64,000 nucleotides of DNA from Stutzerimonas stutzeri (GCF_002909485.1 NZ_PPXG01000002.1:310001-374000); one strand, 5' to 3'; counted from the first letter of the stretch, positions 21,966 to 34,236 are shown. Numbers and translations are program-made. Notes: generated by a model from the sequence alone, not told the origin.

Positions 21966-21973
<8 letters not shown>
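20903..21973 (+). CDS. murG: Lipid II synthase MurG (GlcNAc transferase)
   Basis: Peripheral inner-membrane GT-B glycosyltransferase that adds GlcNAc to lipid I, 356 residues. [16 protein letters not shown] is the N-terminal glycine-rich loop, [19 protein letters not shown] the second. The UDP-GlcNAc side shows [15 protein letters not shown], then [18 protein letters not shown]. It starts 11 bases inside ftsW and overlaps murC by 8 bases. Confidence 0.97.
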
Positions 21974-24364
<2,391 letters not shown>

Positions 24365-24366
24365 AA

Positions 24367-25224
24367 ATGATCGTCACGCTGCGCCATTCGCAACCCGGAA
24401 GCGGCCGAGCCTCGCGCAAGCCCGTGCAACGGGGCGCGAGCCGACTGGTGCAACCGCAGCCGCTTTCGCAGCGCCTGCCAAAGCCTAATCTCGCCGGCCT
24501 GAAGCGCTTCGTCTGGCCTGTGCTGCTGGTTGGGCTGGTAGTTGGCCTTTACGATCTGGGCGAGCGCCTGCTGCCCTATGCCGACCGGCCGATCGCCAAG
24601 GTCAGCGTGCAAGGTGAGCTGGGTTATGTCAGCCGTGAAGCGGTTCAGCAGCGTATCGCACCTTTTGTCGAACAGAGCTTCTTCAAGGTTGATCTGAACG
24701 GCATGCGTCACCAACTCGAACAGATGCCATGGATCGCTCACGTCGAAGTTCGCCGCGTCTGGCCGGACCAGGTGATGGTGCGTCTGGATGAGCAATTGCC
24801 GATTGCCCGCTGGGGGGGTGAAGCATTGCTTAACAATAAAGGACAGGCTTTCTCGCCGGATGACCTGAGCCGATATGAACACTTGCCACATTTATATGGT
24901 CCGAAGCGGGCCCAACAGCGTGTCATGCAGCAATACCAGATGCTCAGTCAGATGCTGCGCCCGCTGGGGTTCTCCATTTCCCGTCTTGAGCTGCGTGAAC
25001 GTGGAAGCTGGTTTCTGACCACCAACCAGGGCATCGAGTTGCTGCTGGGCAGGGATCAGGTTGTAGAAAAAATGCGTCGCTTCACCGCCATCTATCAAAA
25101 GGCGCTGGAGCAGGAAAGCGAGAAGATCGCACGGATCGATTTGCGCTACGCGAACGGCCTGGCCGTCGCCTGGCATGAGCCGGTCCCGACTGCGGCGGAT
25201 ACGACCGTTGCTGCGAAGAATTGA
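24367..25224 (+). CDS. ftsQ: Cell division protein FtsQ
   Basis: Bitopic divisome protein that recruits FtsB/FtsL, 285 residues. A basic cytoplasmic N-terminus (about 50 residues) precedes a membrane helix ([18 protein letters not shown]). The periplasmic POTRA domain follows ([20 protein letters not shown]), then the beta domain with [19 protein letters not shown], and [11 protein letters not shown] near the end. It sits between ddlB and ftsA as expected. Confidence 0.95.
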   Translation: MIVTLRHSQPGSGRASRKPVQRGASRLVQPQPLSQRLPKPNLAGLKRFVWPVLLVGLVVGLYDLGERLLPYADRPIAKVSVQGELGYVSREAVQQRIAPFVEQSFFKVDLNGMRHQLEQMPWIAHVEVRRVWPDQVMVRLDEQLPIARWGGEALLNNKGQAFSPDDLSRYEHLPHLYGPKRAQQRVMQQYQMLSQMLRPLGFSISRLELRERGSWFLTTNQGIELLLGRDQVVEKMRRFTAIYQKALEQESEKIARIDLRYANGLAVAWHEPVPTAADTTVAAKN

Positions 25225-25236
25225 GGAATGAAACAC

Positions 25237-26484
25237 ATGTCGAGCGTGCAAAGCGGCAAGATGATCGTCGGCCTGGACATCGGCACCTCCAAGGTGGTGG
25301 CGCTGGTGGGCGAGGTGACCGCCGATGGTGAGCTGGAAATCGTTGGGATCGGTACCCACCCCTCGCGCGGGCTTAAGAAGGGCGTGGTGGTCAACATCGA
25401 GTCCACTGTGCAGTCGATTCAGCGCGCCATCGAGGAAGCTCAGCTGATGGCCGGCTGCCGCATCCATTCGGCCTTCGTTGGCCTGGCCGGTAACCATATT
25501 CGCAGCCTGAACTCCCACGGCATCGTCGCGATCCGCGACCGTGAAGTCAGCGCCGCCGATCTGGAGCGGGTGCTCGATGCCGCACAGGCGGTCGCGATCC
25601 CTGCGGATCAGCGTGTGCTGCATACGCTGCCTCAGGACTACGTGATCGACAACCAGGAAGGTGTACGCGAGCCGCTGGGCATGTCCGGTGTTCGCCTTGA
25701 GGCCAAGGTCCACGTGGTCACCTGTGCAGTGAATGCTGCGCAGAATGTCGAGAAGTGCGTGCGTCGCTGCGGTCTCGAGGTGGACGACATCATCCTCGAG
25801 CAACTGGCCTCGGCCCATGCCGTGCTGACTGATGATGAGAAGGAGCTGGGTGTCTGCCTGGTAGACATCGGCGGTGGCACCACTGATATCTGCATCTTCA
25901 CCGAAGGCGCGATTCGTCACACGGCGGTCATTCCGATCGCTGGCGACCAGGTCACCAATGACATTGCCATGGCACTGCGCACGCCGACTCAGTATGCCGA
26001 AGAGATCAAGATTCGCTATGCTTGCGCGTTGGCCAAGCTGGCAGGCGCAGGCGAGACCATCAAGGTCCCCAGTGTCGGCGATCGTCCGCCGCGCGAGCTC
26101 TCTCGCCAGGCTTTGGCAGAGGTTGTCGAGCCGCGTTACGACGAGCTCTTCACGCTGATCCAGGCCGAGTTGCGGCGCAGCGGATACGAGGATCTGATTC
26201 CGGCCGGGATCGTCCTCACTGGCGGCACAGCGAAGATGGAAGGAGCCATCGACCTGGCCGAAGAAATCTTCCATATGCCGGTGCGCCTTGGCGTGCCGCA
26301 CGGGGTCAAGGGACTGGCCGACGTAGTACGCAACCCAATCTATTCGACGGGCGTGGGCCTGCTGCTGTACGGACTGCACAAGCAGACCGACGGCAATCCC
26401 ATGCCTGGCATCGGCAATTTCGCCGAAGACTCAAAGACGTCTGTTCTGGATCGGCTCAAGGGCTGGATTCAGGGCAATTTTTAA
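25237..26484 (+). CDS. ftsA: Cell division protein FtsA
   Basis: Actin-like ATPase that tethers FtsZ to the membrane, 415 residues. ATG 25237 was chosen because GAGGAA lies about 8 bp upstream; an ATG at 25228 sits directly against that sequence. KMIVGLDIGTSKVVALVGEV is the phosphate-1 motif, VCLVDIGGGTTDICIF phosphate-2, and GIVLTGGTAKMEGAIDLAEE the adenosine motif. The last residues (SVLDRLKGWIQGNF) form the amphipathic membrane-targeting helix. Confidence 0.96.
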   Translation: MSSVQSGKMIVGLDIGTSKVVALVGEVTADGELEIVGIGTHPSRGLKKGVVVNIESTVQSIQRAIEEAQLMAGCRIHSAFVGLAGNHIRSLNSHGIVAIRDREVSAADLERVLDAAQAVAIPADQRVLHTLPQDYVIDNQEGVREPLGMSGVRLEAKVHVVTCAVNAAQNVEKCVRRCGLEVDDIILEQLASAHAVLTDDEKELGVCLVDIGGGTTDICIFTEGAIRHTAVIPIAGDQVTNDIAMALRTPTQYAEEIKIRYACALAKLAGAGETIKVPSVGDRPPRELSRQALAEVVEPRYDELFTLIQAELRRSGYEDLIPAGIVLTGGTAKMEGAIDLAEEIFHMPVRLGVPHGVKGLADVVRNPIYSTGVGLLLYGLHKQTDGNPMPGIGNFAEDSKTSVLDRLKGWIQGNF

Positions 26485-26532
26485 GCAGTGCGCTGTAAAA
26501 CCAAAACTAGAAAGCTGGAAGGAGAGAGGGAA

Positions 26533-27720
26533 ATGTTCGAACTCGTAGATCATACCCCGCAAAGTGCAGTCATCAAGGTCATCGGTGTCGGCGGTGGCGG
26601 TGGCAATGCCGTGAACCATATGGTTCGCAACAACGTCGAAGGCGTCGAATTCATCTGCGCCAACACTGATGCCCAGGCGCTCAAGAAAGTCGAAGCGCGC
26701 ACCGTGCTGCAACTCGGCTCGGCCATCACCAAGGGCTTGGGTGCCGGTACCAATCCGGATATCGGTCGCCAGGCTGCAATGGAAGATCGTGAGCGCATCG
26801 CCGAAGTGCTGGAAGGTGCCGACATGGTGTTCATCACCACCGGTATGGGTGGCGGCACCGGTACCGGCGCTGCGCCGATCATTGCTTCGGTAGCCAAGGA
26901 AATGGGCATCCTTACCGTCGCAGTGGTCACCCGTCCATTCCCCTTCGAGGGCCGTCGCCGCATGCAGGTGGCCGATGAAGGCATCCGCGCGCTGTCCGAT
27001 TGCGTCGATTCCTTGATCACCATTCCCAACGAGAAGCTGCTGACCATTCTAGGCAAGGACGCCAGCCTGCTGGCCGCCTTCGCCAAGGCCGATGACGTGC
27101 TGGCTGGTGCGGTCCGTGGCATCTCCGACATCATGCAGCGTCCTGGTCTGATGAACGTCGACTTCGCCGACGTCAAGACCGTCATGGGCGAGATGGGCAT
27201 GGCGATGATGGGTACCGGCTGTGCCACCGGCCCGAACCGTGCTCGCGAGGCCACCGAGGCGGCCATTCGCAACCCGCTGCTGGAAGACGTCAATCTGCAG
27301 GGCGCCCGCGGCATCCTGGTGAACATCACTGCTGGGCTGGACCTGTCCCTCGGCGAATACGCTGCGGTTGGCGAAATCATCGAAGCGTTTGCCTCCGATG
27401 AAGCGACCGTCAAGGTCGGTGCCGTCATTGATCCCGACATGACCGATGAGCTGCATGTCACCGTTGTCGCGACCGGCCTTGGTCCGCGTCATGAAAAGCC
27501 GGTCAAGGTGGTGGACAACACCGTGCAGACCACCGTTGCTGCTTCCGCCGCACCGGCGCAGCGTCAACAAGAGCACGCGGCAGTCAACTATCGTGATCTG
27601 GAGCGCCCGACCGTAATGCGCAATCAGGCCCATGCAGCTGCCACTGCGGCGAAGATGAACCCGCAAGAGGATCTGGATTATCTGGACATTCCTGCATTCC
27701 TGCGTCGTCAGGCCGATTGA
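26533..27720 (+). CDS. ftsZ: Cell division GTPase FtsZ
   Basis: Tubulin homologue that forms the division ring, 395 residues. ATG 26533 follows GGAGAGAGGG; a longer frame from 26488 would add 15 residues alien to FtsZ. The tubulin signature GGGTGTG is at 106-112, and the N-terminal nucleotide site reads GVGGGGGNAVNHM. The C-terminal conserved peptide DYLDIPAFLRRQAD, docking site for FtsA and ZipA, is intact after a variable linker. It is separated from ftsA by 48 bp and from lpxC by 115 bp. Confidence 0.98.
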   Translation: MFELVDHTPQSAVIKVIGVGGGGGNAVNHMVRNNVEGVEFICANTDAQALKKVEARTVLQLGSAITKGLGAGTNPDIGRQAAMEDRERIAEVLEGADMVFITTGMGGGTGTGAAPIIASVAKEMGILTVAVVTRPFPFEGRRRMQVADEGIRALSDCVDSLITIPNEKLLTILGKDASLLAAFAKADDVLAGAVRGISDIMQRPGLMNVDFADVKTVMGEMGMAMMGTGCATGPNRAREATEAAIRNPLLEDVNLQGARGILVNITAGLDLSLGEYAAVGEIIEAFASDEATVKVGAVIDPDMTDELHVTVVATGLGPRHEKPVKVVDNTVQTTVAASAAPAQRQQEHAAVNYRDLERPTVMRNQAHAAATAAKMNPQEDLDYLDIPAFLRRQAD

Positions 27721-27774
27721 TTGAAGTTATCAGGAGTATTGTTGTGATTGGTGTTCAGCAAAGTTGGCTTCTGC

Positions 27775-28747
<973 letters not shown>

Positions 28748-28770
28748 CTGTACCTCTCTTCCAAAATTTA

Positions 28771-28797
28771 AGGCCACCCTCGGGTGGCCTTTTTTTG
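28771..28797 (+). terminator. Intrinsic terminator after lpxC
   Basis: AGGCCACCC (28771-28779) and GGGTGGCCT (28782-28790) form a perfect 9-bp stem, followed by a run of Ts. It marks the end of the dcw cluster. Confidence 0.95.
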
Positions 28798-28876
28798 TGC
28801 TCGTCACTGCCAGCAAGGCGGAGCGAATACGCCGTCGCCTGATGACGAGGCTCGGCGCAGCACTGATACGCCCAAT

Positions 28877-29410
28877 CTAGTTCATGCCGTCGAGCAACCC
28901 CGCCAAATCATCGGCGTGCTCTTCCTCCTGCGCTAGGATGTCCTCGAAGATGCGCCTGGTGGTGGGGTCTTTATCGCCGATGTACTGGACGATTTCTCTA
29001 TAGCTATCGATAGCAATGCGTTCGGCTACCAGGTTTTCGAAGACCATGTCGCGCAACCCGTTGCCTTCGGTGTACTGCGCGTGGGCGCGCTCGGTCAGGC
29101 TATCGGGGTTGAAGTCTGGTTCACCACCCAGCTGCACAATACGCTCGGCGAGGCGGTCGGCATGTTGCTGCTCTTCGTTGGCGTGCTCAAGAAACTCGTC
29201 GGCGGCAGCGCCTGACTTAAGCCCTGTGGCCATGTAGTAGTGGCGCTTGTAGCGCAGATAGCAGACCAGCTCGGTCGCCAATGCGTCGTTCAACAGATTG
29301 ATCACGACTTCCCGATCAGCCGAATAACTCTCGGTGACGGCGCCGTTCTCGACATGTTGGCGAGCCCGCTCGCGCAGACTCTGCTTATCGCTCAATTGTA
29401 CGTAGCTCAT
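28877..29410 (-). CDS. Ferritin-like / bacterioferritin-type protein
   Basis: Four-helix ferritin-like diiron protein of 177 residues, probably an iron-storage or DNA-protecting stress protein. Diiron ligands fit the ferritin pattern: ATELVCYLRYKRHYY, then EEQQHADRLAERI, FENLVAERIAI and LAQEEEHADDLAGLL. ATG 29410 was preferred over upstream in-frame starts because AGGAG lies 7 bp before it. A 16-bp perfect hairpin (29432-29447) sits just upstream of the ribosome site. I recall a related P. aeruginosa protein near osmE, as is osmE here. Confidence 0.85.
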   Translation of the reverse strand: MSYVQLSDKQSLRERARQHVENGAVTESYSADREVVINLLNDALATELVCYLRYKRHYYMATGLKSGAAADEFLEHANEEQQHADRLAERIVQLGGEPDFNPDSLTERAHAQYTEGNGLRDMVFENLVAERIAIDSYREIVQYIGDKDPTTRRIFEDILAQEEEHADDLAGLLDGMN

Positions 29411-29431
29411 CGCCATCTCCTGGTCTAGGTT

Positions 29432-29447
29432 CACCGCAGTTGCGGTG
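29432..29447 (-). promoter_or_regulatory. Hairpin upstream of ferritin-like gene
   Basis: CACCGCA and TGCGGTG form a perfect 7-bp inverted repeat with a 2-nt centre, ending about 12 bp before the Shine-Dalgarno of the ferritin-like gene. It could be an operator or an RNA hairpin; no regulator can be named. Confidence 0.4.
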
Positions 29448-29489
29448 CTTCACGGGTCGCCAATTGAGATCGAGATGTTGGCGAAAAGT

Positions 29490-29618
29490 TTAGCTGGCAG
29501 GCTCATCCGGCGGCGCGGGTATTGGATCTGACTCGCCTGGCTCGTCTATTGGAACCGGGTCGCCCGGGTCCTCACGCTTGGGGTTGCCTTCTCGAGGCTG
29601 CTCGTACGGCATCGACAT
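29490..29618 (-). CDS. Small proline- and acid-rich protein (42 aa)
   Basis: A 42-residue reading frame with AAGGAG 7 bp before its ATG. It is unusually rich in Pro, Asp and Glu (DPGDPVPIDEPGESDPIPAP, with the DP/EP repeats) and has no hydrophobic core, so it should be disordered. It starts 11 bp after the Rho-N-like gene ends, on the same strand, and is probably co-transcribed. I have an impression of similar short Pro-rich peptides in other pseudomonads, function unknown. The good ribosome site supports it as a real gene. Confidence 0.7.
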   Translation of the reverse strand: MSMPYEQPREGNPKREDPGDPVPIDEPGESDPIPAPPDEPAS

Positions 29619-29629
29619 GCATATACTCC

Positions 29630-30028
29630 TTAGCTAAGTGCCCGTAGCAGCTCGTTCTTGCGCATTGTCGAGCGGCCGCGAATATCCCGTTCGCGGGCTT
29701 TTTGCATGAGTTCGTCACGAGTCATGTCGGCAAGCGCCGTGCTCGAGGACTTCGAGTTTCGCGCCGAGCCCTTGTTGGGTGATTTGCCTTGTCGAGTAGC
29801 GGCAGCCCGATGGGCCGAATCCTTGCGTTCGGCGCGCTTGGCGGTCTGGCTTTTGCTCCCGCCCGATCCGCCCTTGCGCTCGCCACCGCCGGATTGCTTG
29901 TTGACGGTGGCCCAGGCCCGTGCTTCGGCCTCTTTCTCGGGAACACCACGTTGCTCGTAGCTTTCTTCGATATGCTCGGCCTTTCGCTGCTGCTGGTCGC
30001 TGTATTTGGTTTTTTCTCCACGGGGCAT
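29630..30028 (-). CDS. Small basic protein with Rho-N/SAP-like C-terminal domain
   Basis: A 132-residue, highly charged protein. It starts MPRGEKTKYSDQQQRKAEHI (start 30028 chosen, GGAGG 8 bp upstream). The first part, with EHIEESYEQRGVPEKEAEAR, resembles plasmid-stabilisation/KfrB-like annotated proteins. A Gly/Ser/Lys/Arg-rich disordered middle follows, then a C-terminal fold DMTRDELMQKARERDIRGRS and MRKNELLRAL, which fits a Rho N-terminal or SAP-like nucleic-acid-binding domain. It lies between osmE and the 42-aa gene, likely one transcript. Role unknown, nucleic-acid binding inferred. Confidence 0.8.
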   Translation of the reverse strand: MPRGEKTKYSDQQQRKAEHIEESYEQRGVPEKEAEARAWATVNKQSGGGERKGGSGGSKSQTAKRAERKDSAHRAAATRQGKSPNKGSARNSKSSSTALADMTRDELMQKARERDIRGRSTMRKNELLRALS

Positions 30029-30093
30029 GACGATGTCCTCCATTGGCCAGCAGGCGTGTGGCGTAGAGCGTCCACGCCTGCACCGGTGGGTGA

Positions 30094-30432
30094 TCAGCGT
30101 AGATTGCGTTGGTTCTCGTCCAGCTGCTTGCAGGTCAGGAAGCCCTGGCCATCCACCCGGCCGGAGGCGTCAAAACTCACGTAGTAGGCCTGCTGCTTGC
30201 CATCGCGATTAAGAATGTAGTCATGGCATAGCCCAGGGACCGCCCTTCGTGCGCTGGCCTTCGAGGGCTCACCACCGATTGCCAGCACCCGCTCTTGGGA
30301 CATGCCGGTTTCCACATCTCGTACCAATGGCTGATCGCGGAAGGTAATTCGATCGACGGGGTTCTGGACATTGCCCGAGCAACCGACGAGCAGTACCACT
30401 GGGGCGATGGCATAGATGGCGTGCTTGAACAT
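30094..30432 (-). CDS. osmE: Osmotically inducible lipoprotein OsmE
   Basis: Lipoprotein of 112 residues with a SmpA/BamE-like fold. The lipobox is LLVGC at Cys18. RDQPLVRDVETGMSQERVLA and GLCHDYILN, then AYYVSFDASGRV, match OsmE of E. coli, a stationary-phase and osmotic-stress protein. It leads a leftward group with the Rho-N-like, 42-aa and ferritin-like genes, which suggests general stress control, though I could not identify a clear RpoS or AlgU promoter. Confidence 0.87.
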   Translation of the reverse strand: MFKHAIYAIAPVVLLVGCSGNVQNPVDRITFRDQPLVRDVETGMSQERVLAIGGEPSKASARRAVPGLCHDYILNRDGKQQAYYVSFDASGRVDGQGFLTCKQLDENQRNLR

Positions 30433-30521
30433 GTGAATCCCTCATGGCGGATAGTGGATGGTCGTCTCTTTATGGCCGTTCGGCGGGGCTCAAGGTTCAA
30501 CCGGCTGCTCCGATTACCGCG

Positions 30522-31838
30522 TCAACGGTCGCTCGGCGTGACGCGCCAAACGACATTGCCCACGTCATCGGCCACCAGCAGTGCGCCGGTCTTGTCCACC
30601 GCAACGCCTACCGGCCGGCCCAGGGCATCGCCCGACTGATTGACGAATCCGGTCAAGATATCCTCGGCTTCACCCTCCGGCACGCCGTCGCGGAAAGGGA
30701 CGAAAATAACTTTGTATCCGCTGCGTGGCTTGCGATTCCAAGAACCATGCTGGCCGATAAACGCGCCACCGGCGTAGCGCTGCGGGAGCAGCTCGCCCTC
30801 ATAGAAGGCGAGGCCGAGCGAAGATGTATGCGCGCCCAATGCATAGTCTGGAACGATGGCGCGTTCGACCCATTCCGGGCGTGGCGGCGTGACCCGCGCA
30901 TCTACATGCTGGCCGAAGTAGCTGTAAGGCCACCCGTAGAAACCGCCGTCCCGGACCGAGGTCATGTAGTCCGGCACCAAATCGCTGCCAATTTCGTCGC
31001 GCTCGTTTACGGTAGTCCATAGCGCTCCGCTGTCCGGCTGCCAGGCAAGGCCGTTAGGGTTGCGCAAGCCTGAAGCGAACAAGCGCATGGTTCGAGCCTG
31101 GGGATCCACTTCCAGGATCGCTGCGCGGTTCTCCTCGGCCTCCATGCCGTTCTCGGCCACATTGCTGTTGGATCCGCTGGTTACGTAGAGACGCTTGCCG
31201 TCTTTGCTGGCAATGACGTTCTTGGTCCAGTGATGGTTGATCGGCCCTGCTGGAAGGTCCACCACCTTGCTCCCTGGCTCGGTTATTCGGATGGCATCTC
31301 TCTCATAGCGGAAGCGCAGCAGCGCGTCGGTATTGGCGACGTAGAAGTCGTTGCCGACCAGCGCCATGCCGAACGGAGAGTTGAGATTTTCCAGGAACGC
31401 AGTGCGCAGCTCCGGCTTGCCGTCTCCGTCACGATCACGCAGCAAGGTGATACGGTTTGCGCTTGGGCCGCCGGAGCCGGCGCGGGCCATGATCTTGCTG
31501 GCTATCCAGCCGCGCAGCCCCTGGCTCTGCTGCTTGGGCGGCGCGTCTGCCTCGGCGACCAGCACATCACCGTTGGGTAACACGTAGATCCAGCGTGGGT
31601 GGTCCAGGCCGCTGGCAAAGGCCTCGACGTGAAACCCAGGCGCAGCATGCGGTTTGACTCCATCCGGCCAGCCTTTGGCGGGTGCGATGTTTACGGTTGG
31701 CACCAGCGTTCTGTTCGGTTCCGGCAGCACTGGTCTCGGGCCATACCCGGACTCGACGGGCAGCTTGGCTGTTTCGCTGCATCCGGCCAGTGCAAGCAAT
31801 GCAGTGCCGAATAGCAGGACGATTTTGGGGATATGCAT
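30522..31838 (-). CDS. Sorbosone dehydrogenase-like PQQ-type lipoprotein
   Basis: Beta-propeller protein of 438 residues related to L-sorbosone and soluble glucose/aldose dehydrogenases, probably periplasmic. ATG 31838 gives a lipoprotein signal ([13 protein letters not shown]). Propeller strands include [60 protein letters not shown] and [19 protein letters not shown]. The C-terminal [18 protein letters not shown] is typical of the family. Substrate and cofactor use are not established; PQQ use is inferred from the family. Confidence 0.86.
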   Translation of the reverse strand: MHIPKIVLLFGTALLALAGCSETAKLPVESGYGPRPVLPEPNRTLVPTVNIAPAKGWPDGVKPHAAPGFHVEAFASGLDHPRWIYVLPNGDVLVAEADAPPKQQSQGLRGWIASKIMARAGSGGPSANRITLLRDRDGDGKPELRTAFLENLNSPFGMALVGNDFYVANTDALLRFRYERDAIRITEPGSKVVDLPAGPINHHWTKNVIASKDGKRLYVTSGSNSNVAENGMEAEENRAAILEVDPQARTMRLFASGLRNPNGLAWQPDSGALWTTVNERDEIGSDLVPDYMTSVRDGGFYGWPYSYFGQHVDARVTPPRPEWVERAIVPDYALGAHTSSLGLAFYEGELLPQRYAGGAFIGQHGSWNRKPRSGYKVIFVPFRDGVPEGEAEDILTGFVNQSGDALGRPVGVAVDKTGALLVADDVGNVVWRVTPSDR

Positions 31839-31877
31839 GGCACCTACTGCTCCTGAGTTGATGGGATCCACTTGGTG

Positions 31878-32396
31878 CTAAGAGCGGCTGGCCCGACGGC
31901 GCTGCTTACGGGCAGCCCGTAATGCGGTGTGTCGTTCCAGGCGTGGCATCAGCACGAAGATAGCGAGGGCCAGAAGGGTACTTAGCACGGCCGTAGCCTC
32001 ATGGCCGAGGCCGACTGCCACACCGATCGCTGCGGTAAGCCAGATGCCGGCTGCGGTGGTCAGGCCTTTGACATCTTCCGCTGAGCTGCCTTTGAGAATA
32101 GTCCCTGCACCAAGAAAGCCGATGCCAGTTACCAGGCCCTGGATAACCCTGGAGATGTCTTCATGGGTCATGCCTGCCTGTACCGGTACCAGTACGAACA
32201 GCGCTGCGCCGAGGGCTACCAGCATATGGGTACGCAGGCCGGCAGCTTTGCGTTTGCGCTCGCGCTCGTAGCCGAGCATGCCCCCAAGAATCGAAGCGAT
32301 CAGTAGCCGGCTACTAACTCTCGTCGCATCTTCCAGATCGGTAATATCGGAGAACTCCGACGCAACAGTGCTGGAGATGATTGCCCACCATTCCAT
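31878..32396 (-). CDS. MgtC/SapB family membrane protein
   Basis: Inner-membrane protein of 172 residues with four to five helices. RLLIASILGGMLGYERERKR and KAAGLRTHMLVALGAALFVL, then GLVTGIGFLGAGTIL and LTTAAGIWLTAAIGVAVGLG, are the MgtC/SapB family core. It lacks the long C-terminal ACT-like domain of virulence MgtC, so it is the short form. Start 32396 chosen with GGAGAG upstream. Family members are linked to Mg2+ and pH/phosphate homeostasis; role here unknown. Confidence 0.9.
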   Translation of the reverse strand: MEWWAIISSTVASEFSDITDLEDATRVSSRLLIASILGGMLGYERERKRKAAGLRTHMLVALGAALFVLVPVQAGMTHEDISRVIQGLVTGIGFLGAGTILKGSSAEDVKGLTTAAGIWLTAAIGVAVGLGHEATAVLSTLLALAIFVLMPRLERHTALRAARKQRRRASRS

Positions 32397-32453
32397 GTCG
32401 CTCTCCAAGCCAGGTTTATTCTGATATGGAGTCATGATGGTGGGGAGGGTTCG

Positions 32454-33476
32454 CTAGTCGGTCACCTCGAAACGTAGCATGCCGATCATCTGGCCAGCCT
32501 CAGTGACGACCCGCACACGCCATCGACCCGCGGGGGCTGGCGGGAAGTTGCGCTTGTGAGTCCAGGCGCGATAACCGGCTTCGCGACCGCCGCTGATGTC
32601 CAGCGCGATACGGTCGACGCGCCGGTTGTTGTGCGTCCACTCGTGGTAGATCCGTTCCTTGAGGCCGCGCGGGGCGTTGATCGCAGTGTATGCGTAGAGC
32701 CCGTTAGCGGTCAGCTCGGCGCTGCTCAGCTGCCGCAGCCCCTTGCCTGGTTTGCGCTGGCGGTCATCGAGGCTCATGGTCACTGCAACGTCGGTCAACC
32801 ATAGGGTTGCCGGAGGAACCCAGGTCCGGCCCCACCAGCCTGCCGCTCCAAGCGCCACCGCCAGCAACACGATGCCGGGCACGGTGCGCCAACTCCAGCG
32901 CGGGAACAGGCCGCTCAGGCTTGGCAGCGCCAGCACCACTGCGACCGCTAGGGCCAGCTGATAGCTCTGGGGAGTGGAAAGATGAAAGATGATTGGCAGT
33001 GCGGTCAGCAGAACGGCGAACAGTGTCAACGCATGGAAGCCGAGGTAGACCCAGCGTCTTGGTGCCAGCCACTTGTAGTAAAGCGGATCGATCAGCGACA
33101 CGAGCGCAGCGGCGCCAAGCAACCCAGTAAACACGGCTTGCCCACTGTTCCAAGTGGTGGTGATGAAGAAGAACGGGATGATGAAGAACAGGGTTTCCTG
33201 ATGCACCATCTGGGTGGCGTAGCGCAGCAGTGGTGGTGGCACCTGCCAGCCGAACCAGCGATGCAGGACGCGGCGCAGGCTGGATTCGAGCACCAGCCAC
33301 AGCCAACTGACCAGCATGACCAGGGCCACCACCTTAGCCAGGCCGGCATGGCGCTCCACCAGTACGAAGCTGGCTACGCCGGAAACGAAGCCGAATAACG
33401 CGACGGTGCCTGGGTAGCGACGAATCAGCTGGCTGATCAGTTCGAACAAGCGCGAGAGCAGCGGTGTGAGGGGCAT
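32454..33476 (-). CDS. DUF5924/DUF2914 membrane protein
   Basis: A 340-residue protein with about eight membrane helices in the first 230 residues (for example TVALFGFVSGVASFVLV, FFIIPFFFITTTWNSGQAVF, LTLFAVLLTALPIIF), then a soluble periplasmic-type C-terminal domain resembling DUF2914 (YAYTAINAPRGLKERIYHEW, GRWRVRVVTEAGQMIGMLRF). Function unknown. Next gene on the same strand is mgtC-like, 57 bp away, so they may be co-expressed. No catalytic motif was recognised. Confidence 0.78.
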   Translation of the reverse strand: MPLTPLLSRLFELISQLIRRYPGTVALFGFVSGVASFVLVERHAGLAKVVALVMLVSWLWLVLESSLRRVLHRWFGWQVPPPLLRYATQMVHQETLFFIIPFFFITTTWNSGQAVFTGLLGAAALVSLIDPLYYKWLAPRRWVYLGFHALTLFAVLLTALPIIFHLSTPQSYQLALAVAVVLALPSLSGLFPRWSWRTVPGIVLLAVALGAAGWWGRTWVPPATLWLTDVAVTMSLDDRQRKPGKGLRQLSSAELTANGLYAYTAINAPRGLKERIYHEWTHNNRRVDRIALDISGGREAGYRAWTHKRNFPPAPAGRWRVRVVTEAGQMIGMLRFEVTD

Positions 33477-33633
33477 GGTGGGTCCGGATACAGCGTGCTA
33501 GCTAGCAGTATCGAGCACGCCTGGGCAGGCGCAAGCGTGTGGTTTCGCTCGCAGGGCTGCATGGTACCGCGGACGCACTCTCTCGGGCGGGGCGAACGGC
33601 GCCGCGGTTGGCGACGCCGGCCGCAGCGATGGA

Positions 33634-34116
33634 TTAATCCTCTATTAGCGGTACCTGCTGCGCTGCTGTCTGTTCTGGCATCGCAGATGAGTGGTGACTG
33701 GTAATCAGCCATTGCTTGGTGTCATCGAACCACTTGTAGGTGAAGGTGTAACGCGCCGGAACGCTACTGCCATCGCCAAGTTGAAAGTTGTAGACCCCGG
33801 TATCGAGCGCGCTGTTGCAGTCGATCATGATCATCCGCGAGAGGATTTCGCCTTTCGGTTTGAGCGCGAGAAAGTGTTCGAAATAGTCCAGTTTGGCTCC
33901 CGGGGTCTGTCGGGGCGTATTGGATACCGTCGGTAGCAGCAGCGAGTCCGGCGCATAATTTTCCACTACTCGATGTGGATCACCGGATTGGACATCAGTG
34001 TTCCAGCGGTCGAACAAGGCGGCGACCTGGGTTTCATCGGTCTTATGGCAAGTCTGGTTGTCCGCCAACACGGCGAATGGGGCGAGAGATAGTAATAGGG
34101 GGAGGGCGTATTTCAT
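33634..34116 (-). CDS. Secreted SnoaL-like/CaMKII-association-type protein
   Basis: A 160-residue exported protein. The signal peptide is MKYALPLLLSLAPFAVLADN with cleavage expected after ALA or LAD. The mature part is a cystatin-like alpha/beta fold of the DUF4440/SgcJ type: VAALFDRWNTDVQSGDPHRV, VENYAPDSLLLPTVSNTPR and YTFTYKWFDDTKQWLITSHH. TSHHSSAMPEQ resembles the usual end of this family. Two Cys (one near position 23, one in MIDCNSALDTG) could form a disulfide. No enzymatic role can be assigned. Confidence 0.78.
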   Translation of the reverse strand: MKYALPLLLSLAPFAVLADNQTCHKTDETQVAALFDRWNTDVQSGDPHRVVENYAPDSLLLPTVSNTPRQTPGAKLDYFEHFLALKPKGEILSRMIMIDCNSALDTGVYNFQLGDGSSVPARYTFTYKWFDDTKQWLITSHHSSAMPEQTAAQQVPLIED

Positions 34117-34236
34117 GCTGTCACTCGTAGCCGGTGGTCGATTTGCGGAGTGGCTCCGCAGCGGTACTGCACATCGTGGTTACGTCATGCACAGCTGTGA
34201 CCGTCCGGGACCGCCGTTATTCCCGCCAGCGGTCAG

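Noticed and set aside
24892-26379. Open frame of 495 codons on the minus strand across ftsQ-ftsA
   Set aside because: Antisense shadow of ftsA in high-GC DNA; no ribosome site, translation full of His/Gln/Arg with no family resemblance.
30433-30521. AlgU/RpoE-type promoter upstream of osmE
   Set aside because: A GAACCT -35-like word is present, but no matching TCTGA-type -10 is found at the right distance.
33477-33633. Possible gene between the DUF2914 and SnoaL-like genes
   Set aside because: 157 bp with no supported reading frame.
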